Part shown: piece after piece, positions 43,761 through 55,149 of the stretch | Numbering within the stretch: the first letter of the stretch is position 1 | Layout of the letters: each line of letters opens with the position of its first letter | DNA from: Calonectria ilicicola | Lineage: Eukaryota; Ascomycota; Sordariomycetes; Hypocreales; Nectriaceae | Direction: 5' to 3' | DNA length: 64,000 bases | Assembly: GCA_020809705.1 (NCBI GenBank) | Contig: CP085836.1 | Coordinates: 1,178,001 to 1,242,000 of the forward strand | Translations under genes and position numbers: made by a program | The notes under the pieces: model-generated | Databases searched by the model: none | Told to the model about the DNA's origin: nothing | Seen by the model: the letters and a program-made list of their open reading frames with translations, nothing else

Positions 43761-46700
43761 TCAGAATCCGAGATAATTAGAATCCGAGAGATGAGGCACT
43801 TTTGCTGGACGAGTTGAAATGATGGAGCCAGATCGCTTTCGAGACTGCACATTGCCAGCCTCTTGGAGGAGTTGCACAATCTCTAGATGGCCTCCAACTG
43901 ATGCAGCCTGGAGAGCATTGCCGTATAAGCCGCCCTGTGTGTTGATATCGGCTCCTACTTGTAGTAATTGATGCACAATATCTAGATGGCCTCCAACTGA
44001 TGCAGCCTGGAGAGCATTGCCGTATTCGCCGCCCTGTGTGTTAATATCAGCTCCTGCTTGTAGTAATTGATGCACAATATCTAGATGGCCTCCAACTGAT
44101 GCGGCCTGGAGAGCATTGCCGTATAAGCCGCCCTGTGCGTTGATATCGGCTCCTGCTTGTAGTAATTGATGCACAATATCTAGATGGCCTCCAACTGATG
44201 CAGCCTGGAGAGCATTGCCGTATAAGCCGCCCTGTGTGTTGATATCGGCTCCTGCTTGTAGTAATTGATGCACAATATCTAGATAGCCTTCAACTAATGC
44301 TGCATAGAGAGCATTGCTATATTTGCCGCCCTGTGCGTTGACATCGGCTCCTGCTTGTAGTAATTGACGCACAATGTCTACATGGCCTTCAGATGATGCA
44401 GCACAGAGAGCATTGCCGTATTTGCCGCCCTGTGCATTGACATCGGCTCCTTTTAATAGACAACCTATTGTCTGAGATAGTCCGCCCAGACATGCATAAT
44501 AAAGCCGTGACCCCTGAGGTTTGCCAGGATTATCATTCCATGGCCGATCAGCTTGATATAATCTACACCATCGTTGAAAAGTTATTTCCTCTTGTAGAAA
44601 TGTCAATATTTCTTTTTTAGTGTCTTCTGAGCACTCCGCTAGAACCGCTAATCGAATCCAGGTTTCTGCTGCAAATCGTGCCATTGGGAAATCTTGTTTT
44701 ATTTCGTTGTGGCTGCTATTAATATCTGTAAGATATCTTAAACATGTCTTTGTGATTGATATACTGGCAGTGGAAATCTTAACTTGATCATAGTTGATAA
44801 GATACTCCTTGACTGAGAAATGGGCAAGATGTAGCTCTTTGTCTTTAGCATGGACAATTGTGATTAATCCAGGGCAGTAATCTAGAAGATAAGTCTCAGA
44901 GAACACACGCTGCTCAATATTAAACCCTTTGAGCTCATCTGTAGCTATAATTTCTTTAGCCTCAGCTACTGTAAGAGGTCGTCTAGAGTGCACTAGAAAT
45001 TGTAACAGGCGAATTGCATCGTTCTTTAAGTGTTTTGGAATGCTCTCAATCATACGTTGGTATGTCTGATTTAGATCCTGTGGCAAGGATGCTAAAGTCG
45101 TTTTAATACTTTTTGCATGAGGACACTTAGAAAGACTTTCCAATTGACAGAATGCCCATCTAAACCTAGCCATAGTATAAGTATATACTATTAGTATATT
45201 AATAGAAGGAAATATAACTTACATCCCATCAGCCTTATCCCCAACCTTTGATTCGATCTGCTGAAGAAGTTCATTTGGTAACTGTTTATTCTGGAAATCA
45301 GATCGTTGCGAAAGTTGTGCTTTAACATATGATCGAATATCACCATTAATAGCTTCTTTATCAAGTGATAAACAGTTGTTATCCCCTATGCATGGGGAAA
45401 TATCGCGCAAAAACTCTGGTTCGGGCCGACTAGTATAAAGTAGGCGAACGTGGCCTAGCTCTGGCCTAGATGCTATTTCTCTGATCCAGGAAATCAGATC
45501 ATTCCTTGTTGTCGATTCATCTAGGGCATCTAGGATGATATATGCGTCTCTATGCACTGCAAGCATCTTGTAAATCAATTCCTTGACTGCCTTTGTTGCA
45601 GACTGATCACGGCCATTCCGATGTGCTTGGAATAAAGCATCAAGAGGGCCCGTAGAGCTAGTTTGACTTTGATATAGCTGGAAAGCAAGGGATCTAAGCA
45701 TTGAATCCACGGTCTGCTTTGTAATATCACTAAAATCAAAAAAGAAAGTAAAGATAGGGCCAAAGCTTGCCTCTGTAAGATGGTCTAGTACTCTTGTAGT
45801 GAGAACCGTCTTACCACAGCCAGCAAGACCATGTAACCAAAGGTGCTGGGATGATCCTGCTTGCCAAGATTGGAAGATAGGGTGTTCTAGGAGCCATGCG
45901 CCTGTCCCTTTGTGATGGAGGTTTCGTGCATGATTAGCGTTTGTAGATGGATCTGCAGGGCAAAGCCAGTGTTGTATTTCTTTGGTATGAAGACTGGATT
46001 GAATGGATTCAGTTGTAGCTTTGGTTACAGTTGTTGTATGCTGCACCCTATCTATCTGTTTTTGCACTGCTGAAGGTCAGAACTATCGATAAACATAGAC
46101 CTATACACTCACTGGTATTAAGACTCTCACTAATCCGGGTCTCTGCTTCGACCTTGTTTGGCGGTATACGACAAAGAAGATCCTTTGCATATGCTGCAGC
46201 AGCCATTGCCGCATATCCTTGCCACTCCTTATTCTTGTGTGAGTCAGAGTAGTCACAAATACCTCGAATAACAACGCAAGGGAAGCGGTTCATCAGGCCT
46301 GCTGCCTCCATTTCAAAGCACAGCACATTCTGTTCTGCTGCTAGCTTATCGCGGATAAGGGCATCTTTCATTAACTGGTTAGCGGAGGCAATTGTACCAT
46401 AATGGATAGCAGGATTATCTTCTTTGTTGGTTCGTTCAGGCCGTATGGCCAAGCTTGATAGGCCATTATAGCAATGCATTGCACAGCTTGCTCGTCCGGT
46501 TTCCCGATGAACCACTCTGCTCTAAAAGAGCATATCACTGCTTTGACTTGGTCGCTGATAGTTCTGCCGGAGTCATGGTCTTTAATTAAGGACCCCATTA
46601 ATTGCTTCTTCAAGCCGATGGCCTTCCATTTCATATTCTGCTCGGATATCTATTATGGCCGCCCACAGCAGCTCGGGAGGCTAGTTCAAAAAGGCTGATG

Positions 46701-47103
46701 TTTGGAAGGTCTGGCCCTGGATTGATTTTCCGAAATCGTACTGAAATACACCGCCGTGTCCATCTCGAGGTGTGCTAATGACAATATCACCCAGACGGAT
46801 ATCGTTTGTAGAGCTTGGAGCTCCACCGCCAATACCAACCATCAAGCCGATTCTGACACCCGGGAAGCTACTCAGCATTCCTTTTGCCACACCTACAGCA
46901 GCAGCAATACCATATTCGCCATCAGGCATAACACCAATAACAACATTGTGGTTCCCAACTTTGCCCAAAGTATATATATTGCTATCGTTTGCAGAGACAT
47001 GGTCGGGCCGGTGGTGCTTTTCATCGAGGAAACATTGTGCTGCAACGTACTCTGGTTTTATAGCACAGATCCAGCCGACGGTATACTTTTGCGGGTCTGA
47101 CAT
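43761..47103 (-). pseudogene. PNP_UDP-NACHT-ankyrin receptor with a broken N-terminal domain
   Basis: A fungal NOD-like receptor of the class with a purine/uridine-phosphorylase-like N-terminal domain. ATG at 47103 ([19 protein letters not shown]). The first domain shows [31 protein letters not shown] and [10 protein letters not shown], then a TAG at 46683-46681 (family has Gln). It resumes in frame, shifts frame between about 46515 and 46371, and ends with [40 protein letters not shown] and [18 protein letters not shown]. Intron 46112-46070. NACHT: P-loop LHGLAGCGKTVLTT and Walker B AYIILDALDES. Intron 45222-45166 joins ADGM to FRWAFCQLE. The helical region (LAHFSVKEYL) leads into six or seven ankyrin units, the last ones nearly identical. 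The NACHT-ankyrin part is open from 46069 to 43761; the N-terminal domain cannot be read through. Confidence 0.88.
43866..44455 (-). repeat. Coding tandem repeat: ankyrin units of 99 bp
   Basis: Units read YGNALQAASVGGHLDIVHQL LQAGADINTQGG or close variants. Three central copies are almost identical in DNA, the outer two (YSNALYAALVEGYLDIVHQL and YGNALCAASSEGHVDIVRQL) are diverged. Differences fall at N/A and T/A after DIN and at the residue that follows GG (L, E or K). Recent duplication inside the recognition domain is the simplest explanation. Confidence 0.9.
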
Positions 47104-47472
47104 GGCTGGATATGACTGTGATTGTGCTGTATGATACGTGAGTGTATGTACGGAATAGGGAGAATTTGAAAAGGACAAGTAATCAAATGATATCTGGCAC
47201 AAAGATCAGGCTGTCGCTAGTCAAGTCCGTGGGCGCTTACATGCATGCATTATTGGCCCAGATATTCAGGCAGCAATATGCTTGCATTTGGGTGCTCACA
47301 TGGTCCGTGCGGAAACATGATCAGCATTGCGCAACTACGATATATTTCCTGGCAATCACTGTACTTACCTTGAAAACGATCATTAAAGTAGAGGGTAATT
47401 CGTCTGAAACATGGGGCCTCGGCAGGCTAGAAAAGCGTGATTCTCTGAAGCTACTACGCGCCTATATGCTAA
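47104..47472. promoter_or_regulatory. Upstream region of the PNP_UDP-NACHT-ankyrin gene
   Basis: Contains the in-frame but ATG-less extension to 47202 and otherwise no coding signal. A telomere-like tract follows at 47473. No individual promoter element is claimed. Confidence 0.35.
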
Positions 47473-47492
47473 TAACCCTAACCCTAACCCTT
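47473..47492 (-). repeat. Interstitial telomere-like repeat
   Basis: The + strand reads TAACCCTAACCCTAACCCTT, three copies of the standard filamentous-fungal telomere repeat (TTAGGG on the - strand). It lies 370 bp upstream of the receptor start. A tract this short can arise by chance or by repair of a double-strand break. Confidence 0.7.
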
Positions 47493-48839
47493 GGGATAAT
47501 CTAGACTTTGCTCTGAAATGCAAGGGTAATGTGTGTGCTTAGAGAAAAAGAGCTAGGGTAGGAATGGAGGAAAGCATTTGGCAATTTGATTCAGACAACA
47601 AGTAGTGTATTTTGACATTGCGATAGTTCTCCAGCCCTAAAAGCGCCCTACATGACAGAGGACTGTTACGGCCCTTAGGATTGCACGCATGGCAACTCTA
47701 CGTTGTGTGTTGGCGATTTTTGATGGTTAGAGTGAGCAAGGTTTCCTAATGTAGTAAGTGGGTTCGACCGAGGAGGTGGCCAATGGAGTTCATCACAAAA
47801 CCGGTCTTCAACGTCCATGATTGGATAAAAGACCCAGACCCACATCGCGATCTCATACATCTGTACTCATCCAGAGTATTGCTGGACTGTACCATTACCA
47901 TGATAAACCATGAGGGCGCATATAACCACTATGATGAATGCTTCGATAAGTACCCTTGGATAAGTTCTTTCTTTTCAATATATACATTCAATATTAGTCG
48001 ACGACCGTCACCATAGTATGTGCTATGCACGCGTCGATTAAAAATGTGGCACACTTATCAAATCAAATGCACGGCTCACTAGCAATTCCACCAAAGCCTC
48101 ATCTAGGAATGACCGGCGCCGGTGCCTTGCAAACGATTTCAAAAAGTCCAACACTACGATTTTGCGCATACTGCACTCAGGTCTTTCAATCACACAAAGT
48201 CATCTTACTTTGGAGCGTACGCACCAGCCCCACCCCAATCCCCAACGCGTCCGGCGGCCCTGCTAGGGGGGCCTCGCTACACTCAAAAATGCATTGTCTT
48301 ATGTTAATCTCTTTTCTTCCGATGTTATAGAGAGAGTGGGAAAATCCCCCACCACCGAGGGAGTGACCCGCATCCACTAGGGGGTGATCTAATCAAAGAG
48401 TGACTAAAGGACCAATTGCTGCTATGGACTCTTTTTTCTTTTTGGCTTATGTCGCTACCAAGGACCCTCCAATTGTAAGAAAGCAGAAGCGTTCTTCATA
48501 TTGGCAAGCGCGGATCCTTATTGATGGAGCTACCCTACATGGCAGCAATTTTCTACGAGCGCGGCGTTCGAGGAGTCTTGGACGTTCTCCATCAATGATC
48601 AGTGCATCAGGTTAAGATCTGGCCAATGACATCGATTCAAGACCAGAGATGTTGGTAATGAACACTTTTGATTGGGCAGAAATATTTTAGGTTGCGGGAG
48701 TGGGCCGCCCGTGGGTCTGTGCATGGCCAGTGGCTGATGTGCGTGTGGCTGGTCTTTGGCCCATGGCTAATTGCGCGAGAATAATCTTCGTTAAGCAAAC
48801 TTGATTGCTGGCATAATAATCGGAATCGTTCTGGTTAAT
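47493..48839. other. No recognisable gene
   Basis: Several short open frames (for example 47783-48016 on +) without a recognised domain. No transposon ends or RNA genes are seen. Confidence 0.4.
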
Positions 48840-49322
48840 CTAGTTGTTATGCCCGCGCCGTGGCACTGCGAGCTTGAAGATTTTGTCCGGCAAGTTGGTC
48901 GGCCAGGGCGGAGGCCTGCTGCACGGACTCATCGGTGTGGTTGAGCTGTGCTGCTGTGGCGTGGAGTCTCGCTTAGCAAAAGTCAATGGCTGGCCTTGTG
49001 CCTGGACTGGGCTGTGTCTTGACTGCGTCTTGTCGGGGGGAATTGTTTATGCTGAAGCTGCGCTGCTATGGCCTTGAGAATTTCGCTAGGTATGGAGGAC
49101 TGCTGGCTCGAAGTCTTGACTGCAGCTTGTCGGATGGTCCAGTAATCATAGCCGCGCTACTGCAGAACCAAGGATCTCGTCAGTTAAGGTGGACTGCTGG
49201 CCCAAGACCTCGACTGCAGTTTTTCGGACAGACTTGTCATTGTGTCCGAGCCAGGAAGCCGCCTGTTTGATGAAGCTCGCCGGAATTGTGGCCCCGGTTT
49301 TTCCTACCAACTGTACAGAGGC
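48840..49322 (-). pseudogene. HEAT-repeat receptor remnant
   Basis: Read on the - strand, the sequence holds degenerate HEAT-like units of the kind found at the C-terminus of some fungal NOD-like receptors: DKSVRKTAVEVLGQQSTLTD EIL (about 49230-49150), then in a second frame WTIRQAAVKTSSQQSSIPSE IL (about 49145-49075), and a fainter unit ending AAQLNHTDESVQQASALADQ. The upstream end starts with VQLVGKTGATIPASFIKQAA SWL right next to the Tc1-type element. Frames change between units and stops occur. No NACHT or NB-ARC domain remains. The assignment rests on the repeat wording only. Confidence 0.6.
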
Positions 49323-50818
49323 ACAGTCCAAAAGTTTTGTCCCACGCTAAATGCGCCACAAATAAGCAAAAGCAAATCCACACACAGTTACTATGTGACT
49401 ATTCCCGGCCCTCTTTGTATTCGTTTTCGCCTTCAAGCTCAATGATCTTTTTAATGTGAATAGGGATTCTTTCGATCCAGGCTTGGATCTTCTTTTGCGG
49501 CATTTCTTCCCATGCCTTCTTCCAAGCTTGAATGCCCTCACAGTGGCTCCTTGGAGCCCACTTCTTAGTAGTCTCTCTCTTTAGATATGCCCAAGCTGGC
49601 TCGATTGCATTGAGGTCAGGCGAATTGCCACACCAAAGAAGGCGTTGGGCCTGATGAATGTCATATATCCGCTGCTGGATGTGGTGGTTATGTGCTGGGG
49701 CCTTATCCTCTTGGACCACGGTCTTCGGGCGGCTCTGAAGGCATTCCTTAGCAAAAGGAATCATTAAAGGCAGTGCAATCGTCTGCTGGTATCGCCACCA
49801 GTCGATGCCGCCGCCGCCGCCTCGCGATAGCTTCCCATTTTCCTTCTTCCATTTCCACTGTGGCTTCTTTCCTGGAAGCTGCCGTAGGTTGAGCCTTCTC
49901 ATGCCGTTCTGAAGCTCCCACTCGCGTTTCATTATTGGTTCTAATTCCTCATTCATCTTCTCGATCGTCTTAGCAGCTGCTGCCTTTTCTTTCGCAGTCT
50001 CTGGTGCCCAGCAATGGCAAGGACCCTTTTTCTCAGATGTAAAGGCGCCCCAAAACATGAACTCACTTGCCCCTTTCCATCTCTCTCGAATACAGCTGTG
50101 GAGAAACCGTTCATCCGCTCTCCGCCACACACGATAGCCTCCTCGTCGATGGAGGAGGATAATAGAGGTCTCGTCAGACCAAATAACATTCTTCCAGTCC
50201 TCCAAAGTCCAGTGTTCATGAGCCTTACACCAGGCAAGGCGTTCTTGCCTCATCTTCTTCGTCAATCCAGGATTCCTCGTTGGCTTGGTCTTGTGGAAGC
50301 CAGTTGCCTTGAGGATCCTTAAAACTGTGGTTTTGGAAATATCGATGCCTTCCGCGCTAAGCTCACCGGCAATATCAGCGGCTGTTTTCTCCCTTCCAAA
50401 TCTATCTCGCTGCACCTTTATGATAATAATCTCCTTTGTTTCTTCTGTAAATTTGGATGGCCTCTCTGAGCGAGGGGTATCTTGGAGATATTCATCTTTA
50501 ATGGCAAGAGGCCGTTAGTTTAGGTCAAAACCTCTAAAAATTGCCCGGGCGTAAATACGGTTGACCTGACGGTCTGAGACCTGTGATAGCGGCCACCTAG
50601 GCGGTGGTCTTACCGCTCCAGGGCACCTTGAGACTAACCACTACAGCCCGGGTCGCAATATCCGTATTGGGCGCCATAAGAAAGAGTGGTCAGAAATGAG
50701 GGAAAATGCAGAGGAACGAGCCTCACATACAATTTTGGCGCGGGGTTAGATACCACGGTTTCCTCGCTTTTTTGTGGCGCCCTGCTAGTGGCTTGGCAGG
50801 ACAAAACTTTTGGACTGT
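49323..50818 (-). mobile_element. Tc1/mariner-type element, degraded
   Basis: Inverted repeats of about 20 bp, ACAGTCCAAAAGTTTTGTCC at the left (49323-49342) and its reverse complement at the right (about 50799-50818), bound the element. The expected TA target duplication is not intact (CA on the left, TT on the right if the terminal A is counted as part of it). The single gene inside carries nonsense codons, so the element is not autonomous. Its left end abuts the HEAT-repeat remnant. Confidence 0.8.
49399..50677 (-). pseudogene. Tc1-type DD34E transposase with N-terminal lesions
   Basis: ATG at 50677 (MAPNTDIATRAVVVSLKVPW SGKTTA). The N-terminal helix-turn-helix region is interrupted by a TAG at 50599-50597, a shift of frame shortly after it, and a TAA at 50517-50515. 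Beyond that the frame is open to 49399: a second DNA-binding part (AADIAGELSAEGIDISKTTV LRIL) and the catalytic blocks VIWSDETS, VVQEDKAPAHNHH and SPDLNAIEPAWAYLKRE, with 34 residues between the second Asp and the Glu. The Asp-Asp-Glu triad is thus intact but the protein cannot be made whole. TAG and TAA are both one C-to-T change from Gln codons. Confidence 0.88.
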
Positions 50819-51772
50819 TCCTCCGTACAATTCCTCCTTTTATATTATCAGTCTCTTCACGAAAGACTGCCCAAAACCTGCCCCTGAGATCTCCATTTGC
50901 TAAATGGGCACTTCGTCCATATTCCTATTCAAATTCCACCTACTTGACCGACCATTGTTCCACTTCTTTTTAATTCAGGAAATTATTTGACATTTTACTC
51001 AAGGGATGCATGACCAGTCGTTGATGCATAGATCTCCAAAGGCCAAGTTGTTCATCCTCTATTATGTTGATGAACTTTCTTGCATCGCCAATTGGGCCGA
51101 TAACAAAGCTCCAAAATACATTGCAACGTGCCGTGTATTGATGTTTGCGAAGAAACCCGGTAGCGTTCATTGGTAGGTTGGTTCGGGTATTTTGTTTGCC
51201 CTTGAAGAAAGAATCGAGTTCCTCGCCGCCTTCCAAGTTTTGACGCGACGCTTAATTTTTGCCTGGACGAGTAGATTCGATGAATTCCCGGGTTTGTCCT
51301 TTAGTCGTAAGACATCGTTCCTCTACAAAATTTGCTTAATGGCTTTGTAAATACTGCTCTGACCATTCTGTCCTTCGCGTTGATTGAAGATTGTTGTCAA
51401 CTTGACTCGGATCGTCTTGTCTGGTGTCTCAACCTTCTGTTGAGCAAGAAAGAGAATGCGTGGGGCGTTAAATCTGTCTCCTTAGTAATATGGATCTTGG
51501 CCAACTGTTGAACAATGTCAAGAGCGATATACTACTGATCCATCAGGATTCACAACACTCTGAATCATTTCAGTAACCTGTTTATAATCTGGCCACCGAA
51601 TCGGAAAGGTTCACTGCATGGAATCGACAAAGTGCTAGTGGCTGTGGATCAACGTTTAAAGCCCCCGAATTCTCAACCAGTGGAAGTTGTTACCATGGTG
51701 CAAGGAAAGCTAAATTGAGAAAATTATTCTTTCGTACCTCGTTTCTCTTAGGAAACCAGAATCGTAAAGAGG
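50819..51772. other. No recognisable gene
   Basis: A - strand open frame at 50970-51236 has protein-like composition (IEDEQLGLWRSMHQRLVMHP) but no recognised family; it may be another part of a decayed neighbouring gene. The rest shows nothing. Confidence 0.35.
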
Positions 51773-52867
51773 CTAGGAGAAAAGGTGTATGTGCTGCGCT
51801 AGCATCATCTCCTTGTGGTTATCTGAGGCTTTCTTGAAGACCTCTATGGCGAAGAGGATTTTCAGATGGCGTCTCATGTAGGCGGCATCACACTGCAAGA
51901 ACCGTAGATGATCTTCGGTTGCGTCGACCCGAGTCTTGGCGAGCGAGACAAGATAGCTGCTGTCGAACTCTGGGGGTACTGAAAAAGCTTGATTAGTGTA
52001 TGACGACCAAAACTCAACCGTTTCTATCTCGCGAAAGGCAGCGTTTGCCACAATATCCTTCCATTTCTCATTTCGAGGAGCCTGCGACTTGTCGACGCCG
52101 TCAAGAATCTTCTCCACAATACTGCAGAGGGCGTCCATCAGGCACGCCTGGACCTCAAGTACCAGGTTTGCTCGGGGAAAACCAAGGGTATGGGCTCTGT
52201 GTGCTGCTTCCTCTCTCCAGTCGACTAAGGACCCGTACTCTTCGCCATACATAACGACGGTTTTTGCCGAAAAGTCGACATCAAACCATCCAACAGCCCA
52301 GCTCTGCGTAAGTTGGGCGCTGTCGAATGCTGCCCAGCGTTGAGGAGCATAAGCGGTCCTGTAGTGCAGCAAAGCAATCAGGACGGCAGGGTTGGTTTCC
52401 AGGACCTCTACATTCAGCCAAGGCAAAAGGAGCTGGCGCCTCCGTTTAAGGCTTCTCGCATGAACGAGAAGCCTCTCGCGCATGTAGGAATATTTCGGAA
52501 GAAGCCATTGCTTTGTCTCAAGGTCCGGTGTTGCTTCCTTTAGCAAGGCCTCGCGCTTTGCTTGACTTCGCTTTTTCCACCGACCGAGTATGATATCGGC
52601 AAAACCATCAAGATAGTCTTGTAGTTTATCCCTACTATTGCAAATACACATCACATTCGAGCGAACTCTTGATTCAGCTTCGGCATCGGAAAGCCTGTGC
52701 CGATAGGAGGTGGCTGGGTGGTGCTGTTCTTGAACCGTGTAGAACCCGTGTTGGCAGTCGACACACTCGCACGGTGGGGTTCCTATAGAGTTTTTAACAC
52801 TCTCTTCGGCTGCACCATACTGGGGATTTGATGTTCCATCATCTCGTAGGAGGACGAAAGGAGTCAT
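51773..52867 (-). CDS. Hypothetical protein, 364 residues, intact
   Basis: ATG at 52867 (MTPFVLLRDDGTSNPQYGAA), single exon, stop at 51773. The N-terminal quarter holds a CECVDCQHGFY motif with cysteines spaced like a small metal-binding or anchoring site, and SNVMCICNSRDKLQDYL. The remainder is helical with many aromatic residues: LLPWLNVEVLETNPAVLIAL, RTAYAPQRWAAFDSAQL, VVMYGEEYGSLVDWREEA and, near the end, LRFLQCDAAYMRRHLKILF. I do not recognise a named domain, although the wording resembles conserved hypothetical proteins of ascomycete accessory regions. It is flanked by remnants on both sides, so its intact state is notable. Whether it is full length cannot be judged. Confidence 0.65.
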   Translation of the reverse strand: MTPFVLLRDDGTSNPQYGAAEESVKNSIGTPPCECVDCQHGFYTVQEQHHPATSYRHRLSDAEAESRVRSNVMCICNSRDKLQDYLDGFADIILGRWKKRSQAKREALLKEATPDLETKQWLLPKYSYMRERLLVHARSLKRRRQLLLPWLNVEVLETNPAVLIALLHYRTAYAPQRWAAFDSAQLTQSWAVGWFDVDFSAKTVVMYGEEYGSLVDWREEAAHRAHTLGFPRANLVLEVQACLMDALCSIVEKILDGVDKSQAPRNEKWKDIVANAAFREIETVEFWSSYTNQAFSVPPEFDSSYLVSLAKTRVDATEDHLRFLQCDAAYMRRHLKILFAIEVFKKASDNHKEMMLAQHIHLFS

Positions 52868-55149
52868 TTAGGGGAACAAAAAAAGTGAAGTTAGAATCCT
52901 TAGCTATAATACACAAAGAAACACTACACGTGAGCACCCACGAAAAGGGTCGTCGGTTTATTTTTGCATGCAGTTATTTCTTTGTGGGGCCTCCGATTAA
53001 CCCCGCACAAGACTCGAATTCCGTAACAATAATAGGACCAATAACGATGGCACTGGCAATCAATAAAAGAGGGTCCGCAAAAGCAAAAAGAAAAGTGGAA
53101 AAAGGCTGTGAACATGTCACACGTTCTGCACAATTGAAGATAAATGTGATGTTCTAATTAAGAGGTAAAATAAGCCTTGACTTATGTGAATGCAATAACA
53201 GTAAAATTTCTCCTTTTATAGTTGTGTGCTTGCCCTAGACTAGTCTCTGGTTCGGCCGTCCTCAGGAACAGAGATCTGCTGCTCGACTCGAGGTGGATTA
53301 TCTAAGCATACATCACATGACTTCTTTGCACAACCCGTGACAGAACATTTGTGAGACACAGCTACCCTATAACGGGATTTTTCCCACCAAAGAGCAAGCA
53401 ACCCTCCACACAACAACCCCGAAATTATTATAAAACAAAACAAAGCTCCCCACACTAACTGGCCACTGAAATGGGGCGGGATTCAAACGCTGCACAAACC
53501 ACACACAGAGCCCAAAAGGTCGAATTTTCTTGGTTATTTGCTGTGGTTAGAAGAGGAAGTTTGAAGTAGGCTAGCAGCTTATGGGGAGGGAAATAAATAG
53601 AATCTGATACCATAAAATTAAATAAGAATCATGAACATCACCAAGGCAAGCGGATCGAACGATCCCTCAAAAAGAAAGCCTCAAAATAGCTAAAGAAACT
53701 GTTGATTGTGGTCTGTTGCTGTCTTCCTCTGGTGTTGAGATTGATTGATTGATCAGAGACGTATTAAAATCTTACTCGGTTTTGGCCGCACACGTGATGA
53801 TGATTCCGAAGGGCACGGACGGGCGATCCTTGCTTCCCTGCTACTGCCTACGTCTACGCCACACCGCGTTCGCCACGATGCGTTACTACACACACCACAC
53901 ACGCACACCAATAGCGACATTTTAACTGTCTCACTTGAGTCCCCTTTGATGAGTCCACTTTGATGTGCATAATATTCATTGGTTCTGCGTGGGAAAGTCT
54001 TAGCTTCTTTCTTTTCTTTTTTCCCCTCCTCTCTTCTATACATGCAAAGGGCAATGTTAGACTTGTAAAGAGAACGATATCCTGGATTTGGCCTCAGATC
54101 CGGCTTCATCGCCCACTCTGCAGAAGAAGAAGAATATGCCCCCAACATCCCTGCCACCGATGCAGGAAAAAACACAAGCGGAAGAAGACCCTGACGTACC
54201 TGAGTCAGTAGGGCGCCGACCTAAAAAAAGAAAGCACTAACAAAATGGAATCCTATTGGCTGCAAGTTAGCATCCTCACTACCCCGCAACTGTACCCTGC
54301 TTTTATTACTAACAGAACTGAACCTTGGGATAGTCCCCAATATAGCTACATATGTAGTGCTTCAATAAGACTTACCTTTCAACTTACCTTTAGACTTGCA
54401 AATACCATATCGCAACGCGCGAAGCGCGGTTAATCTCTCGTTGATTGATTGGTTTCCTACACGGTTGTGGCCACGTAATCATCGCGGCTATGCCCGGATA
54501 GGCCAGGCGGAGCCGGTAGCCGACGAGCCCTAAACAGGCCCCCCACTTCACCCAGTTGACCTGGGCCGTCTACCTCTCTCTAAGATGCTCAGAAGGCTAG
54601 AATAACAGCTCCTCCAATGAATACCTCGATCATTGATCTTGCCTCCTACCCTTCTTCTGCCTCCCTAATAACCCGACCTCTGCTCTGCGTGTGTGTGTGT
54701 TCTGTTGTATATGGCTCCAATAGCTGCTATCCATCCTTACTAAAGTAACCCTAGCCTTCGGTTTTTCCTACCCTTTCGGACCCCTCTAGGGCGTATTCTT
54801 GGCCTAATACTAGGATCGATGTGGCTGTGTGTACGTGTAATAGGTAGTAGCTCTTGCAATCCGCAGCTGTTCCTTGGAGCCTGGGCCCTAAATTTCTGTC
54901 TCGCGGACCTTGACGTTGGAGGAAGAGGCGGCAGGGTGACCAGTCCTGTCTGTAAACTGTGTATTGGGGCGGAGCTGAAGCTAAGCTCCTGAAGCTGTAT
55001 ATTGAGTATCCGGGGCTTTATTACTTTAAAGACTCCCGGGCTCCTTGGTTGGCTGCCCCTTGCAAGAGGGTTTCCTATTGACGTTGTTGAAGACTGTGTT
55101 TGTGCGTGGCTTGCTCGTACTGTGGTTTTTCGTGGCGGGCCCGGCTTTG
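52868..55149. other. No recognisable gene; possible transposon debris
   Basis: About 2.3 kb without a supportable gene. GT-rich and CA-rich microsatellites lie near 53890 and 54690. The - strand frame at 54740-55156 is proline- and arginine-rich (SIRPRIRPRGVRKGRKNRR) and begins in the hairpin at 55150; it looks like non-coding repeat sequence rather than a protein. Confidence 0.4.

Noticed and set aside
43866..44455. Tandem repeat as a possible satellite
   Set aside because: The 99-bp period is that of ankyrin units in an open frame following a NACHT domain.
47473..47492. Chromosome end
   Set aside because: Only three telomere units, with coding and other sequence continuing on both sides.
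53753..54175. - strand open frame of 140 codons
   Set aside because: Driven by CT-rich and CA-rich simple sequence; no recognisable domain.
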